Shown here one piece after another: positions 1 to 6,392 of a DNA stretch of 8,313 bases. How positions within the stretch are numbered: position 1 is the stretch's first letter; every line of letters begins with the position of its first letter. The notes under the pieces were generated by a model. That model worked only from the letters and a program-made list of their open reading frames with translations. It had not been told where the DNA came from and did not search any database. Source of the DNA: JAVBKA01 sp031546715 (GTDB lineage Bacteria > Bacillota > Clostridia > Oscillospirales > UBA929); the NCBI GenBank assembly GCA_031546715.1, contig JAVBKA010000233.1, forward strand, positions 1 to 8,313. Direction: 5' to 3'. The translations under genes and the position numbers were made by a program.

Positions 1-42
1 AACCAACAAATAAACGTCAATCTTAGTTAATTGCACCAGTGT

Positions 43-663
43 TTACATTGTTTTCGGACAAACCTCGCTAAGAATACATACGCCGCACTTTGGGCTTCTT
101 GCGGCACAAACCGCTCGACCGTGATACACAAACCTATGGCACAGCATTAGTTGCTCGTTTTCGGGAATCTGTTCCCTCAATGCCGTTTCGACCTTACCGG
201 GGTCGTCAGTGCTTACTATTCCCAGACGGTTACTCAGCCTGATGCAGTGGGTATCTGTTACGACAGCAGGCTTGTGATAAACCTCGCCGAGAATAAGATT
301 AGCGGTTTTTCTGCCAATTCCCGGCAGAGTTAGTAGTTCCTCCATTGTATCAGGAACTACTGAATTGTATTTTTCTATGAGAATTTTCGATGCACTCTTG
401 ATATCCTTTGCCTTTGTGTGATAAAATCCACATGGCTTCACTATTTGGCTAAGCTCCTCAATATCGGCTTCTGCCATGGCTTCTAGTGTCGGATATCTTT
501 TGTATAGAACCTCAGCGACTATGTTTACTCTGGCGTCAGTGCATTGCGCCGCTAGGCGTGTGCTGAAAAGGAGCTGCCAAGCTTCGGCAAAATCCAATGT
601 GCAGTCTGCGTCAGGGTATATGCTCTTTAACAGGTCTACTATTTTTTTAACTCTTATGTCCAT
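43..663 (-). CDS. nth: Endonuclease III (DNA glycosylase / AP lyase)
   Basis: This is a base-excision-repair enzyme that removes oxidised pyrimidines and cleaves the abasic site by a lyase reaction. The 206-residue product is close to the usual length of about 210. The helix-hairpin-helix is seen as LPGIGRKTAN (113-122) with the catalytic lysine K119. The catalytic aspartate is D137 in VVTDTHCIRLSNR, and Q40 is in the conserved LAAQCTD segment. The C-terminal [4Fe-4S] loop has the exact spacing C186-x6-C193-x2-C196-x5-C202. The ATG at 661-663 was chosen because the protein begins here as family members do and GGGGTGAG lies just upstream. The same frame stays open for 74 more codons upstream, but that extension runs antisense through the glyA start and has no family-like sequence. 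The gene is divergent from glyA. No terminator is visible in the 42 bp after its stop, so it may continue into another gene outside the window. Confidence 0.96.
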   Translation of the reverse strand: MDIRVKKIVDLLKSIYPDADCTLDFAEAWQLLFSTRLAAQCTDARVNIVAEVLYKRYPTLEAMAEADIEELSQIVKPCGFYHTKAKDIKSASKILIEKYNSVVPDTMEELLTLPGIGRKTANLILGEVYHKPAVVTDTHCIRLSNRLGIVSTDDPGKVETALREQIPENEQLMLCHRFVYHGRAVCAARSPKCGVCILSEVCPKTM

Positions 664-666
664 ACG

Positions 667-674
667 CTCACCCC
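667..674 (-). promoter_or_regulatory. Ribosome binding site of nth
   Basis: Read on the minus strand this is GGGGTGAG, three bases before the ATG at 663-661. It fixes the nth start and argues against the longer in-frame N-terminus. Confidence 0.6.
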
Positions 675-679
675 AGACC

Positions 680-708
680 ATTGTATAATAAAACATACTA
701 TTTGTAAA
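680..708 (-). promoter_or_regulatory. Candidate sigma-A-type promoter for nth
   Basis: On the minus strand a -35-like TTTACA (708-703, 5 of 6 to TTGACA) is followed, after exactly 17 bp, by a -10-like TACAAT (685-680, 5 of 6 to TATAAT). Transcription would begin near 673, leaving a very short leader that would clip or barely include the ribosome binding site. This tight geometry lowers confidence. Confidence 0.35.
684..689 (+). promoter_or_regulatory. Candidate -10 element for glyA
   Basis: A perfect TATAAT lies 38 bp before the proposed glyA start. TG sits directly upstream, one base away from a true extended -10. No good -35 is found 16-18 bp upstream (CATACG at 17 bp). Transcription would begin near 696, giving a leader of about 25 nt that includes the GGAG site. 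The hexamer overlaps the minus-strand -10 proposed for nth. Confidence 0.4.
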
Positions 709-709
709 T

Positions 710-713
710 GGAG
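710..713 (+). promoter_or_regulatory. Ribosome binding site that decides the glyA start
   Basis: GGAG here lies 8 nt before TTG at 722-724, an ideal distance. It overlaps the alternative GTG at 713-715, so it could not serve that codon, and nothing else resembling a Shine-Dalgarno sequence precedes the GTG. Confidence 0.55.
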
Positions 714-721
714 TGGTTACT

Positions 722-1966
722 TTGGTAAAGGATACTATTGATTTTCTCGCAAAACACGACCCCGCGGTTGCAGAAGCAATCGGCTTAGAGCTTAAACGCC
801 AGAGAAAGCATATTGAATTAATTGCTTCAGAAAACTTTGTATCAGAGGCTGTCCTTGCCGCAATGGGCAGTGTGCTGACAAACAAATACGCTGAGGGTTA
901 TCCGTCCAAGCGTTATTACGGCGGCTGTAGCTGCGTTGACATCGCAGAAAACCTCGCCCGTGACCGTGCTAAACAGCTTTTTGGAGCAGAACATGCCAAT
1001 GTTCAGCCACATAGCGGAGCGCAAGCAAACAATGCCGTATATTTTAACTACTGCAAACCAGGAGACACAGTTCTCGGAATGAATTTAGCCCATGGAGGAC
1101 ATTTGACCCACGGCAGCCCTGTTACAATTTCCGGAGCGTACTATAATATTGTACCATACGGAGTGGATGAAAAAACTCACCTTATTAATTATGATGAAGT
1201 TCGTGCGCTTGCGTTAGAGCATCGCCCGAAGATGATTATTGCTGGTGCGTCTGCCTATCCTAGAGCAATTGACTTTGAAAAATTCTCAGCTATTGCAAAA
1301 GAAGCAGGAGCTGTGCTATTTGTTGACATGGCTCATATTGCAGGCTTGGTCGCCGCAGGTCTGCACCAAAGCCCGATTCCGTATGCTGATGTCACAACAT
1401 CAACAACACATAAGACCCTGCGTGGGCCTAGAGGCGGCATGATTTTGTGTAAAGAGGATCAGGCAAAGGCTGTTGACAAATCCATTTTCCCAGGAACTCA
1501 AGGCGGCCCATTAATGCACATTATTGCCGCTAAAGCCGTCGCATTTGGCGAAGCGTTGAAGCCAGAATTTAAAACCTATCAGCAACAGATTCTCAAAAAT
1601 GCTCAAGCCCTTGCAAAGGCATTGGTTAAGAAAGGGTTTACTCTAGTGTCAGGCGGAACAGATAATCACCTCATGCTTGTTGACCTTCGCTCCTTTAATG
1701 TTACAGGAAAAGAAATGGAAAAACGTCTTGACGAAGTTTTCATTACTGTCAATAAAAACGCCATTCCCTTCGACCCGCAAAGCCCGTTTATTACCTCGGG
1801 TATTCGCCTTGGAACTCCTGCAATGACGTCACGAGGCTTCTGTGAAGCTGACATGGAGGTTATCGCGGAGCAGATTTACCTCACAGCTACCGATTTTGAG
1901 AGCAAAAAGTCTGCGATACAGTCCGCAGTTTGCGACTTGGTAGCAACCCATCCGCTTTATGAGTAA
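722..1966 (+). CDS. glyA: Serine hydroxymethyltransferase
   Basis: This cytosolic PLP enzyme interconverts serine plus tetrahydrofolate with glycine plus 5,10-methylene-tetrahydrofolate, the main entry to one-carbon metabolism. Numbered from the TTG start it has 414 residues, the normal length. The PLP Schiff-base lysine is K231 in TTSTTHKTLRGPRGG. The PLP-contacting D202 and H205 are in FVDMAHIAGL, and the carboxylate-binding arginine R362 is in GIRLGTPAMTSRGF. The N-terminal RKHIELIASENF segment and the HGGHLTHGS loop are typical. TTG at 722 is preferred over GTG at 713 because only TTG has a properly spaced GGAG; choosing GTG would add MVT. The stop overlaps the start of rarA by 8 bp, implying one transcript. 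Nothing suggests an unusual substrate. Confidence 0.98.
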   Translation: MVKDTIDFLAKHDPAVAEAIGLELKRQRKHIELIASENFVSEAVLAAMGSVLTNKYAEGYPSKRYYGGCSCVDIAENLARDRAKQLFGAEHANVQPHSGAQANNAVYFNYCKPGDTVLGMNLAHGGHLTHGSPVTISGAYYNIVPYGVDEKTHLINYDEVRALALEHRPKMIIAGASAYPRAIDFEKFSAIAKEAGAVLFVDMAHIAGLVAAGLHQSPIPYADVTTSTTHKTLRGPRGGMILCKEDQAKAVDKSIFPGTQGGPLMHIIAAKAVAFGEALKPEFKTYQQQILKNAQALAKALVKKGFTLVSGGTDNHLMLVDLRSFNVTGKEMEKRLDEVFITVNKNAIPFDPQSPFITSGIRLGTPAMTSRGFCEADMEVIAEQIYLTATDFESKKSAIQSAVCDLVATHPLYE

Positions 1967-3245
1967 CCAAAGACCATTAGCCGATAAGCTTCGCCCCACT
2001 ACCTTAGATGAGGTTGTGGGGCAAAAGCATTTGCTGGGTAAAAGCGGTTTATTAAGAAGAGTTATTGAAAGCGGCAGAATCCCCAACATGATTTTTTACG
2101 GACCGTCGGGCACAGGTAAAACTACTCTGGCGGGCATTATTGCGGAAAAAACTGAGCGCACGCTTTACAAGCTTAACGCCACCAGCGCGTCATTAAGTGA
2201 TGTGAAAGCGATAATCGACAATCTTGACACCATGCTGACGCCTAACGGGGTGCTTTTGTACCTTGACGAGATTCAGTATTTCAACACAAAGCAGCAGCAG
2301 AGCCTGCTAGAGTTTATCGAAAATGGGAAGGTCACTCTGATTGCTTCGACAACGGAGAATCCTTATTTCTATGTTTACAATGCTATCCTCAGTCGTTCCA
2401 CTGTGTTTGAATTTATACCTGTCACACCTGTGGACATTATTCCCGCTGTTAGGCGGGCTATAAATGTTATTAATGAGGAAAACGACATTGAAATTACCTG
2501 TGAAGACGGTGTGGAGAGGCATATTGCACACGCATGTGGCGGCGATGTCAGAAAAGCAATCGGTGCAGTAGAAATGCTCTTTTATGCCGTTCCTATTGAT
2601 GAAAGAAAACCGCGCTTTACGATTAAGGACGCACAGGACATCAGCCAAAGCAGTGCTATGCGTTACGACAAAGACGGCGACAGCCATTATGACATTCTCT
2701 CGGCGTTTCAAAAGTCTATTCGAGGCTCTGACCCGAATGCGGCTATTCACTACTTAGCAAGGCTTCTTATCGCGGGGGATTTGCCCTCGGCGTGCAGACG
2801 GTTGTTAGTCACTGCTTCTGAGGATATTGGGCTTGCGTACCCGCAGGTAATGTCAATAGTCAAGGACTGTGTGGATTCGGCGTTGCAGTTAGGACTTCCA
2901 GAGGCTCAAATGCCGTTGTCGGCGGCAGTTTTGCTATGCGCTACCGCACCTAAATCCAACTCTGCATCGTGTGCCGTGGGGGAGGCGATGAGTGATTTGC
3001 GAAACGGTGTCAGCGGTGACGTGCCCGCCCATATTAAGGACGCTCATTACGAAGGCGCGAAAAAACTGGGTAACGGTCTGACTTATCAGTATCCTCACGC
3101 GTTTCCCAATCACTATGTAGCTCAGCAGTATCTCCCTGATAAACTAAAGGACAGAGAGTACTATGTCGCAGGGGATAACAAGACAGAGCAAGCTGCGAAA
3201 AAATATTGGGAACTTGTGATTGGCAGTGTCGAGGGAGCAAAATGA
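1959..3245 (+). CDS. rarA: Replication-associated recombination protein A (RarA/MgsA AAA+ ATPase)
   Basis: RarA (MgsA, the WRNIP1/Mgs1 family) is a clamp-loader-like AAA+ ATPase that acts at stalled replication forks. The 428-residue length is normal. In order: the N-terminal LADKLRPTTLDEVVGQ segment; Walker A GPSGTGKTT (48-56); Walker B LLYLDEI (99-105); sensor 1 STTENP (130-135); the arginine-finger region LSRSTVFEF (144-152, R146); sensor 2 GGDVRKA (194-200, R198); then the MgsA C-terminal tetramerisation region with YDKDGDSHYD (236-245) and HYEGAKKLGNG (363-373). After Walker B the sequence is DEIQYFN rather than the DEIHRFN of E. coli-type proteins, a difference I associate with clostridial members. 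The ATG lies inside the end of glyA with only a weak ribosome binding site, so translation is probably coupled to glyA. A strong hairpin follows the stop. Confidence 0.96.
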   Translation: MSNQRPLADKLRPTTLDEVVGQKHLLGKSGLLRRVIESGRIPNMIFYGPSGTGKTTLAGIIAEKTERTLYKLNATSASLSDVKAIIDNLDTMLTPNGVLLYLDEIQYFNTKQQQSLLEFIENGKVTLIASTTENPYFYVYNAILSRSTVFEFIPVTPVDIIPAVRRAINVINEENDIEITCEDGVERHIAHACGGDVRKAIGAVEMLFYAVPIDERKPRFTIKDAQDISQSSAMRYDKDGDSHYDILSAFQKSIRGSDPNAAIHYLARLLIAGDLPSACRRLLVTASEDIGLAYPQVMSIVKDCVDSALQLGLPEAQMPLSAAVLLCATAPKSNSASCAVGEAMSDLRNGVSGDVPAHIKDAHYEGAKKLGNGLTYQYPHAFPNHYVAQQYLPDKLKDREYYVAGDNKTEQAAKKYWELVIGSVEGAK

Positions 3246-3258
3246 CACGGAATAAATG

Positions 3259-3289
3259 CAAGAGGGTCGCTTTTTAAGCGACCCTCTTG
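3259..3289. terminator. Intrinsic terminator hairpin, possibly bidirectional
   Basis: A perfect 14-bp stem pairs 3259-3272 with 3276-3289, closed by a 3-base TTT loop. It starts 13 bp after the rarA stop. The tract that follows is T-rich on the plus strand (TTTATAT) and weaker on the minus strand (TTTATT). It lies between two convergent genes, rarA and the SLH gene, and could end both transcripts. The stem is strong but neither U-tract is classical. Confidence 0.8.
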
Positions 3290-3315
3290 TTTATATCATG
3301 TTCACTTACTTTATA

Positions 3316-4653
3316 TTAAGAATTCCACCCAAATACCCAGCTTAGGAGTCCGCTTTTTTCTTTAGTTTCACTGAAAACATCAATAGCTCTTGATAAAAGC
3401 TCGGCAGAGGAGGCTCTTGTCAGTGTAGTTTCCCAAGATTCGCTGGAAGCCTTGATGATTCCAACTGAATCCAGATTAACCGCCGCCTGAGCTGCCCAAA
3501 CTGGCACTGCAATATTTTCATCTAAGGTTTGGTTGACGTTTGCCACCTGAATTGCCTTGTTGATTATAACAACTGCTTCAGCCAGTGAAATAGGTCTTGA
3601 AGAGTTGAGCTGTTTGCGACCGTCCATAGTTTCTGAGCCGCTGATTATGCCAGCTTTTAGTGCTGCAAGAGCGTAAGGCTTGACCCATGCGGGGGTTAAT
3701 TCGTCGTCAGAAAAACCTGTTACTAGGGTAGGGGAAACGTCCTCAATTCCAACGGCCTTTAAGGTCATTGCGATAAATTCGCCTCTGCTAATGCTTGCGC
3801 TTGGTGAAAAATAGAAGCTGCCGCAAAGCTGTTCGCCGATGAAAACATCGTTTTCAACGAGCTTAATCGCTGCATAATGGGACGAGTTACCTTCCATGTC
3901 TGCATAGGTTGTTTTTGTTGTTGGCTTGTCGATTGATACTGTTAGGGTAGCCTCGGCAGATGTGTTGCCAAAGGTGTCAACCGCTACATATGAGATTTTA
4001 TCGCTGCCTGTTTTGTTCATGAAGGGTGCATAGGTGAATTCGCCGTTTTCTAAAATGTTAATATCTCCGCGTTTAGGTTTGGAGACGATTTTATATGTCA
4101 CTTCGTCGCCATCAGTGTCCTTCGCTTGGAAATATCCGTTTACAGCAATGTTTTTGTAGGTTTTAATGCTGATGTTTTCAGCAATCGGAGCGTGATTGAC
4201 GGCAGAGCTTAGCTTTAGGCTAACCTTAATTGTCTCAGGATGAACCCCTGTTGACAGTACAGGCAAGAAGGTAAAAGCTGCCTTGCCTGCTGAGTTGTCC
4301 GTTGGAACAAAGCTCATGCTGCCAACTGCTGCAATTGTCACTGCTTCGCCGGCTAACAAACTGTGATTGTCAAGCATAAGTGTTCCATTTGCAGGGAGAC
4401 TGGTTATGACGATACCTTTTAATTCGTAACCTTCATTAACGCAAGAAAGAAAATCAGTTTCAGAGAAATTTAAGGTTTTGCCTGCTGTTGATGTGAGATC
4501 TAATGACGACATAACCGCTGTTGATGGGGATTCGACTTCTGTTGACATTACATCCAATGTGTCAAAATCAACAATTTCCTCTGATGCGGCAAAGCCTGTG
4601 CCGCAAATACTCAGCATAAAGATAAGGGATAACGCTAGTACTTTTAGTTTCAT
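3316..4653 (-). CDS. Secreted SLH-domain protein with cadherin-like modules
   Basis: This is a predicted exported cell-surface protein of 445 residues. Residues 1-22 form a signal peptide: K2/K4, a hydrophobic core, and probable signal peptidase I cleavage after GFA. The LSIC segment lacks the small residue a lipobox needs before Cys. Residues of about 52-150 resemble the cadherin-like repeat with SLPANGTL (85-92) and a following LLAGEAVTI. Residues 154-241 form a second cadherin/VCBS-like module with DTDGDEVTYKI (179-189), NGEFTYAP (203-210) and VDTFGN (225-230). The C-terminal half carries SLH-type repeats at about 250-303 and 314-368 and a weaker third at about 383-427. These presumably anchor the protein to a secondary cell-wall polymer. 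The TRAE-type motif is altered in all three (SRGE, SLAE, TRAS). The start is firm: AGGAGG lies 5 nt upstream. The gene is monocistronic in view, convergent with rarA and divergent from the M23 gene. Its specific role is unknown. Confidence 0.88.
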   Translation of the reverse strand: MKLKVLALSLIFMLSICGTGFAASEEIVDFDTLDVMSTEVESPSTAVMSSLDLTSTAGKTLNFSETDFLSCVNEGYELKGIVITSLPANGTLMLDNHSLLAGEAVTIAAVGSMSFVPTDNSAGKAAFTFLPVLSTGVHPETIKVSLKLSSAVNHAPIAENISIKTYKNIAVNGYFQAKDTDGDEVTYKIVSKPKRGDINILENGEFTYAPFMNKTGSDKISYVAVDTFGNTSAEATLTVSIDKPTTKTTYADMEGNSSHYAAIKLVENDVFIGEQLCGSFYFSPSASISRGEFIAMTLKAVGIEDVSPTLVTGFSDDELTPAWVKPYALAALKAGIISGSETMDGRKQLNSSRPISLAEAVVIINKAIQVANVNQTLDENIAVPVWAAQAAVNLDSVGIIKASSESWETTLTRASSAELLSRAIDVFSETKEKSGLLSWVFGWNS

Positions 4654-4658
4654 AAGAA

Positions 4659-4664
4659 CCTCCT
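4659..4664 (-). promoter_or_regulatory. Ribosome binding site of the SLH gene
   Basis: On the minus strand this is AGGAGG, 5 nt before the ATG at 4653-4651. It is a full-consensus site, suggesting efficient translation of the surface protein. Confidence 0.85.
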
Positions 4665-4711
4665 AAATAATGTAAGACATGTTCGCTTGGTAACTAACCA
4701 TAGTCTTTTCC

Positions 4712-4740
4712 ATTTTGAGATAAATATTCCCTCTTGTCCA
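4712..4740 (-). promoter_or_regulatory. Weak candidate promoter for the SLH gene
   Basis: On the minus strand TGGACA (4740-4735, 5 of 6 to TTGACA) is followed after 17 bp by CAAAAT (4717-4712, 4 of 6 to TATAAT). This would give a leader of about 50 nt. The -35 is good and the -10 is poor, so this is only a suggestion. Confidence 0.25.
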
Positions 4741-4762
4741 GAAATTTGTAATTTTTTTTGTA

Positions 4763-4798
4763 CGACCTCATATATATAGAAATAAACAATGAAGGTCG
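4763..4798. repeat. Imperfect inverted repeat before the M23-M50 operon
   Basis: The left arm CGACCTCAT (4763-4771) and right arm ATGAAGGTCG (4789-4798) are complementary apart from one extra base in the right arm. The 17 bp between them are AT-only except for two bases and contain a TATATATA run. The repeat surrounds a -10-like element and lies just before the ribosome binding site. It could be a regulator-binding site or a leader hairpin. The rest of the 161-bp intergenic region (4654-4814) holds an 8-T run at 4752-4759 and no gene. Confidence 0.4.
4769..4776 (+). promoter_or_regulatory. Possible sporulation-type (sigma-E-like) -10 element
   Basis: CATATATA resembles the Bacillus sigma-E -10 consensus CATACANT at all but two constrained positions, and B. 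subtilis spoIVFAB is a sigma-E operon. No convincing -35 is seen 14-15 bp upstream, where the sequence is TGTAATT. A sigma-A reading is equally weak: TTGTAA at 4746-4751 with a 19-bp gap to TATATA. The promoter must be somewhere here, but its class is not settled by the sequence. Confidence 0.25.
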
Positions 4799-4814
4799 CG
4801 GAGGGTGATACATA

Positions 4815-5786
4815 ATGAAAGAGCAACGAATCAGGAGAACTAATCGCTTCAAAGCTCAGGCAGAAGCAGCTTTAAGTCTTAAGAACAACAAGCAGCTAAT
4901 TCAGCTTGGAGCATGTCTTGCAATATTAGTAATTGCGTATTTAATGAAGATATCTTTTCCATCTGAGGTAAAAGCATTCGTCAATGACCACATTTCTAAA
5001 GGCATGAGCGTCATTGAAATATTCAACTCCATCAGCGACGGTATAAACGACGCCTTCTCTTGGGCACCGTACCCAACTGAAACCCCCTCAGCGTCACCCG
5101 AAGCATCTGCATCGACGTCACCCGAAGTGTCTGTGTCGCCAACTGCATCGCCGTCAGCATCAGAAATCCCTAAGCTGGAAAACACGGGTCAAGCGAGTAA
5201 CAGTGAAAAACTATCCCAAAAAGAGCCCATCCAAACACTTGCAGTTATTGACTATTCTGATTTGAATAGCATAGGCAGTGTGTATATGGATGAGCTTTTT
5301 ATTTTTTCCGACCCAGAGGAGGACGTTGACGACACAACAGAAAAGCCAATCAGTGAGATAATACCCGAAAAAGCCGATTACACTAACTATACAATCAGCT
5401 TTCCCTATCAAAATCCTGTCAAAGGGACTGTCTCCTCTGAATATGGTTACCGTGTCCACCCTATAGATAATGTTACTAGGTTTCATTATGCCTTGGATAT
5501 CGCAGCAAATAAGGGTGTAAAGGTTTCATCCTTTGCAGACGGGAAGGTGCTGATTACGGGCAAAAACTCCTCATACGGAAATTATATTCTTATTGAGCAT
5601 AAAAACGGATTCCAGACCTTGTATGCACATCTCAGCGCAATAAGCGTAAAGACAAATCAAGTGGTCAAAAAAGGCAAAACCATTGGTAAGGTGGGCATGA
5701 CAGGAAAGGCGACAGGTCCGCATTTGCATTTTGAAATTCGTTACAACGGCAAATATCTAAACCCAGCTCTGTATGTTAAGCTATGA
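4815..5786 (+). CDS. Membrane-anchored M23 (LytM-type) metallopeptidase, SpoIVFA-like
   Basis: This 323-residue protein has a basic N-terminus (1-26), one membrane segment (about 28-46), a short helical region (48-82), a Ser/Pro/Thr-rich linker with an 8-residue repeat (about 86-118), an acidic stretch (165-186) and a C-terminal M23 domain (about 195-323) outside the cytoplasm. The M23 residues are complete: H224 and D228 (HYALD) plus H305 as zinc ligands, with H272 (YAHL) and H303 (PHLHFEI) completing the site. M23 enzymes cleave peptidoglycan cross-bridges. The gene overlaps an M50 site-2 protease by 4 bp in a neighbourhood like that of spoIVFA-spoIVFB, so I infer a SpoIVFA-like partner or regulator of that protease. 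B. subtilis SpoIVFA has a degenerate M23 fold, whereas this one looks active. A general cell-wall hydrolase or a SpoIIQ-like protein are the alternatives. GGAGG at 4800-4804, 10 nt before the ATG, supports the start. Confidence 0.85.
   Translation: MKEQRIRRTNRFKAQAEAALSLKNNKQLIQLGACLAILVIAYLMKISFPSEVKAFVNDHISKGMSVIEIFNSISDGINDAFSWAPYPTETPSASPEASASTSPEVSVSPTASPSASEIPKLENTGQASNSEKLSQKEPIQTLAVIDYSDLNSIGSVYMDELFIFSDPEEDVDDTTEKPISEIIPEKADYTNYTISFPYQNPVKGTVSSEYGYRVHPIDNVTRFHYALDIAANKGVKVSSFADGKVLITGKNSSYGNYILIEHKNGFQTLYAHLSAISVKTNQVVKKGKTIGKVGMTGKATGPHLHFEIRYNGKYLNPALYVKL
5091..5162 (+). repeat. Degenerate 24-bp tandem repeat in the M23 protein linker
   Basis: The 12-mer CGTCACCCGAAG occurs at 5092-5103 and again at 5116-5127, a period of 24 bp. 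In protein it reads as 8-residue units SASPEASA, STSPEVSV and then a diverged SPTASPSA (residues 92-115). It forms a flexible extracytoplasmic stalk between the membrane segment and the M23 domain. Confidence 0.7.
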
Positions 5787-6367
5787 GAAATCATCGTTTT
5801 CGCTTGCCAAAAGTTACTCCTGGATTTGTCCTATTGTGGACAATGCTCTATTACCTAGGGGCAACAACATGGTTGCTGCCTGTTTTTGCCGCGGCGTTAA
5901 TACATGAGGCAGGTCATATAATCGCGCTGATGCTGACGGGCGGAAAAATTCACTCCGTTGAGTTCACCGCAGCGGGCTTAATTATACGGCAGGATGAGCA
6001 GCGTCCCCTCACTTACGCTAAGGACTTAATCTGCGTATTAAGCGGTCCGTTTGCGGGACTTTTATTTGCCTTGCTTTTTTTACTCTCAGATGGTAAAATT
6101 CATAGTGTTGCATTAGGCGGTATGTGCCTGACGCAATCTGTCTTTAATCTTTTGCCTTCGGCGGGCTTAGATGGCGGCAGAGCATTGCAGTTAATTCTGC
6201 ACTCTATGGATATTCACACCGCAGACAGGGTACTGAGGGTAACAACTACCCTGACAGGCTGGTTCATTGCGATTGCGGGAGCATTTGCCTTTGTAATCAC
6301 TGGAAACAACCCCACATTAATTATCGCAGGAATTTACGCAACGTTTTTCATTTTTCAAAACGATTGA
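5783..6367 (+). CDS. M50 site-2 protease, SpoIVFB-like intramembrane metalloprotease
   Basis: This 194-residue polytopic membrane protein has zinc motif HEAGH (H41, E42, H45) inside a hydrophobic segment and the second metal motif NLLPSAGLDGG (122-132), where D130 is the third ligand. This is the NxxPxxxLDG pattern of SpoIVFB. Hydrophobic stretches at about 13-50, 82-102, 110-127, 154-173 and 177-192 suggest five or six membrane spans. SpoIVFB cleaves pro-sigma-K in the mother cell during Bacillus sporulation. The residue spacing from E42 to D130 is close to that in B. subtilis. The C-terminal CBS domain of B. subtilis SpoIVFB (about 290 residues) is missing, as the protein ends after the last span. 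Its ATG overlaps the stop of the M23 gene (ATGA) without a clear ribosome binding site, implying coupled translation in defined ratio. It is certainly an M50 protease. Pro-sigma-K as the substrate is inference from partner and gene order. Confidence 0.9.
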   Translation: MRNHRFRLPKVTPGFVLLWTMLYYLGATTWLLPVFAAALIHEAGHIIALMLTGGKIHSVEFTAAGLIIRQDEQRPLTYAKDLICVLSGPFAGLLFALLFLLSDGKIHSVALGGMCLTQSVFNLLPSAGLDGGRALQLILHSMDIHTADRVLRVTTTLTGWFIAIAGAFAFVITGNNPTLIIAGIYATFFIFQND

Positions 6368-6392
6368 GCGTCACCAAAGAAAGAGGACATTT

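Noticed and set aside
1..42. Possible terminator or gene downstream of nth
   Set aside because: The 42 bases show no hairpin with a T-tract and no supported reading frame; too little sequence is present to judge.
664..885. A 74-residue in-frame N-terminal extension of nth
   Set aside because: It is antisense to the start of glyA, shows no endonuclease III similarity, and the ATG at 663 has its own ribosome binding site and gives the normal family length.
2307..2750. A 147-codon open frame on the minus strand inside rarA
   Set aside because: It lies opposite strongly conserved RarA motifs, its product has no recognisable domain, and no ribosome binding site supports it.
4585..4653. Lipoprotein signal in the SLH protein
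   Set aside because: The cysteine in LSIC is preceded by isoleucine instead of Gly/Ala/Ser, so the lipobox is not met; a signal peptidase I site after GFA fits better.
4665..4814. Riboswitch or small RNA in the divergent intergenic region
   Set aside because: Apart from the imperfect inverted repeat there is no multi-stem structure or known aptamer sequence, and the region is AT-rich and short.
5211..5486. A 91-codon minus-strand frame inside the M23 gene
   Set aside because: It is a shadow of the linker and the start of the M23 domain and has no features of its own.
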